From NCBI GenBank assembly GCA_002449845.1, contig DJXW01000028.1:1-64000 (forward strand): a DNA stretch of 64,000 bases, written 5' to 3'. A program made the position numbers and the translations under genes. A model generated the notes under the pieces. It had not been told where the DNA came from and did not search any database. It saw nothing but the letters and a program-made list of their open reading frames with translations. Source of the stretch: Prevotella sp. UBA6994 (lineage in GTDB: Bacteria; Bacteroidota; Bacteroidia; Bacteroidales; Bacteroidaceae). Shown here in pieces: positions 62,609 to 64,000 of this stretch; the first letter of the stretch is position 1, and the number at the start of each line of letters is the position of its first letter.

Positions 62609-64000
62609 TTATTCCTCTTTTTTATATTTCATTATTTTCTGTGTTATTGCATCGGCATCCTCACCGGCATCAGCATCTAAAGCCTTTTGCCAATAGTCCA
62701 ATGCCTTGTCGGTATCATCTACTTTCAGATATATATCACCAGCATGGTCAAGGATCACAGCACTTTGTACCGAGTCAGAATCATTTGCCACGGCTTGGTC
62801 AATGTAGATTTTCGCTTCCTCATAACGTTCTTGCATGTATAATATCCATGCGTATGTATCTAAATAGGTGGCATTGGTGGGTTCAGCCTTTACGGTTTTG
62901 TAACTCATCTGTTCTGCACGATGCAAGTCACTATCGTTCAAACTCAAGTAATAGGCATAATTATTGAGAGCGCCGATATTGTCTGCTTTCCATTGCAAGC
63001 AACTATCATAAGCGGCAAACGCTTCCTTCTCCAATCCTTTTTGGTGCAAGATGTCTCCCATCAAGGCATAAAAGTCGCTTACTATTTCTTTATTGCTCTG
63101 TGGTGTAATCTCACCCACTCCCCTACGAAAAGCATCAAGGGCATTATCTTGGTCATCCTTTTGGTAATAAGCCAGTCCCATGAAATAATAAAAAGCCATT
63201 TCATCGGGATTATACTGTACGGCGGGCAGACACATCTCTATGATTTCGTCCCATCGTTTTTGTGGCCAGAGATTTTGCAATATCTGCAAACGAGCACCAG
63301 CATTATCCGGGGCAATGGTCAATACGTGTTTCAACGCTTGGTTAATGGTGTCAACGGGAAAACTCTTCAGCGACATATACGCAGCCTTGAGCTCTGCCAT
63401 ATCTGCATCTTGTGGATTCTCTCTCATCACTCGATCAAAGACCGCAATCACTTGCGTGCTGTCTCCACCTTTATTCTCATTTTCCATGATGAGTTGCCTG
63501 AGCATCGTGGCTTTCACCGACGACTCCGTTTTCTTGCTTGTCAGCATCGCATCCATCATCTTAGTGGCAAGAGAATCTTCCCCCACCTCACGGTAGTAAT
63601 CATACAGCGACGACTGAACAAAAGAGTTGTCTGGTTCTTCCTTGAGAGCTTTCGTAAATATCTTATAAGCATTCTTACGTTTGTTGTTTTTCATGAGCCA
63701 ATTGCCCATCATCACCTTGTAATTCAAATCGTTGGGATGTTCGTCTGACAATGTTTTCAAAGCTTTCCATGCCGATTTCTTGTCATCCTTGCGCTCATAT
63801 ATACGCATTTTGGAAAGTGTGAGTTCCTCACTGATACCCTCAATGGTTTCCACACGCTCTATCGCCCACAACATCTTGTCGTATTCCTTATCTTGTTGAT
63901 AAAGTTGTACCAAGATATTGAGAATGTCTGTCCTATCATGATTTTTTTCCACTATGTTCTCATACACGCTCTTGGCTTGGTTGAAATTACGTGCTGAGAT
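62609..64000 (-). CDS. tetratricopeptide-repeat protein, 5' partial
   Basis: The frame is open to the window edge: before the GTG at 63967 it still reads SARNFNQAKS, which fits a TPR helix, so the gene starts outside. At least ten TPR-like helical pairs run through the sequence, including VQLYQQDKEYDKMLWAIERV, FYYFMGLAYYQKDDQDNALD and YLDTYAWILYMQERYEEAKI. It is the upstream gene of the DUF4292-EnvC unit, 1 base from the DUF4292 start. Likely an envelope scaffold protein. Confidence 0.88.
   Translation of the reverse strand: MSARNFNQAKSVYENIVEKNHDRTDILNILVQLYQQDKEYDKMLWAIERVETIEGISEELTLSKMRIYERKDDKKSAWKALKTLSDEHPNDLNYKVMMGNWLMKNNKRKNAYKIFTKALKEEPDNSFVQSSLYDYYREVGEDSLATKMMDAMLTSKKTESSVKATMLRQLIMENENKGGDSTQVIAVFDRVMRENPQDADMAELKAAYMSLKSFPVDTINQALKHVLTIAPDNAGARLQILQNLWPQKRWDEIIEMCLPAVQYNPDEMAFYYFMGLAYYQKDDQDNALDAFRRGVGEITPQSNKEIVSDFYALMGDILHQKGLEKEAFAAYDSCLQWKADNIGALNNYAYYLSLNDSDLHRAEQMSYKTVKAEPTNATYLDTYAWILYMQERYEEAKIYIDQAVANDSDSVQSAVILDHAGDIYLKVDDTDKALDYWQKALDADAGEDADAITQKIMKYKKEE

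Overview
The window is chromosomal DNA of a Bacteroidales bacterium and looks most like Prevotella or a close relative. The evidence is: Bacteroidetes-type promoters (TAnnTTTG, often with TTTG about 19 bases upstream) before most transcription units; a BspA-type leucine-rich-repeat surface protein; bifunctional fucokinase/GDP-fucose pyrophosphorylase; a succinylornithine-type transcarbamylase; GSCFA, DUF4292, DUF3098 and WYL/HIRAN families; and secreted proteins ending in the short YDLxG...GIY-type C-terminus common in this group. I see no rRNA, tRNA, insertion sequence, phage or CRISPR array. Both end genes (LRR protein at the left, TPR protein at the right) run off the window.

Layout. 0-2 kb: 3' part of an LRR surface protein and a small acidic protein. 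2-7.8 kb: rhodanese/metallo-beta-lactamase lipoprotein with sbcD-sbcC. 7.8-13.8 kb (minus): GH9 glucanase, iron alcohol dehydrogenase, xylA and xylB, a plant-polysaccharide and xylose block. 13.9-18.4 kb (minus): GSCFA protein, fkp, and a DUF4160/DUF2442 pair. 18.6-24.5 kb: SDR oxidoreductase, a large multidomain secreted glycosidase-like protein and a YfhO-like membrane protein. 24.7-27.8 kb: mtnN-luxS (methyl cycle and AI-2) facing typA. 28-31.7 kb (minus): a BlaI/BlaR1-like operon with an extra secreted paralogue of the sensor's outer domain. 32-34 kb: rpsO, then an AT-rich, repeat-bearing stretch with a broken WYL regulator, a HIRAN protein and a frameshifted Sel1 gene. 34.1-38.5 kb (minus): ftsX-DUF3098-uppP-truB-queA-folK.

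38.7-48 kb (plus): XRE-cupin regulator and acyl-CoA synthetase, then proB-proA-argF'-threonine aldolase and a membrane protein/beta-propeller lipoprotein pair. 48-55 kb: HhH protein, a large secreted protein, and two tandem NSS-family sodium symporters separated by a CTAG array. 54.8-64 kb: VanZ-like protein, CYTH protein, a 47-residue membrane protein, prfB and fadD, then an M20 deacylase that could work with ArgF' in succinylated arginine synthesis, and a TPR/DUF4292/EnvC-like envelope operon.

The features I would look at again are: a set of short intergenic arrays with exact 21-22 base periodicity at four places; a CTAG-rich near-palindrome between the transporters; the BlaR1-like sensor whose outer domain is duplicated as a separate exported protein, with tandem dyads over the promoter; and the decaying WYL-HIRAN-Sel1 cassette. 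All functional calls come from reading translated sequences and remembered family features; no search was run.
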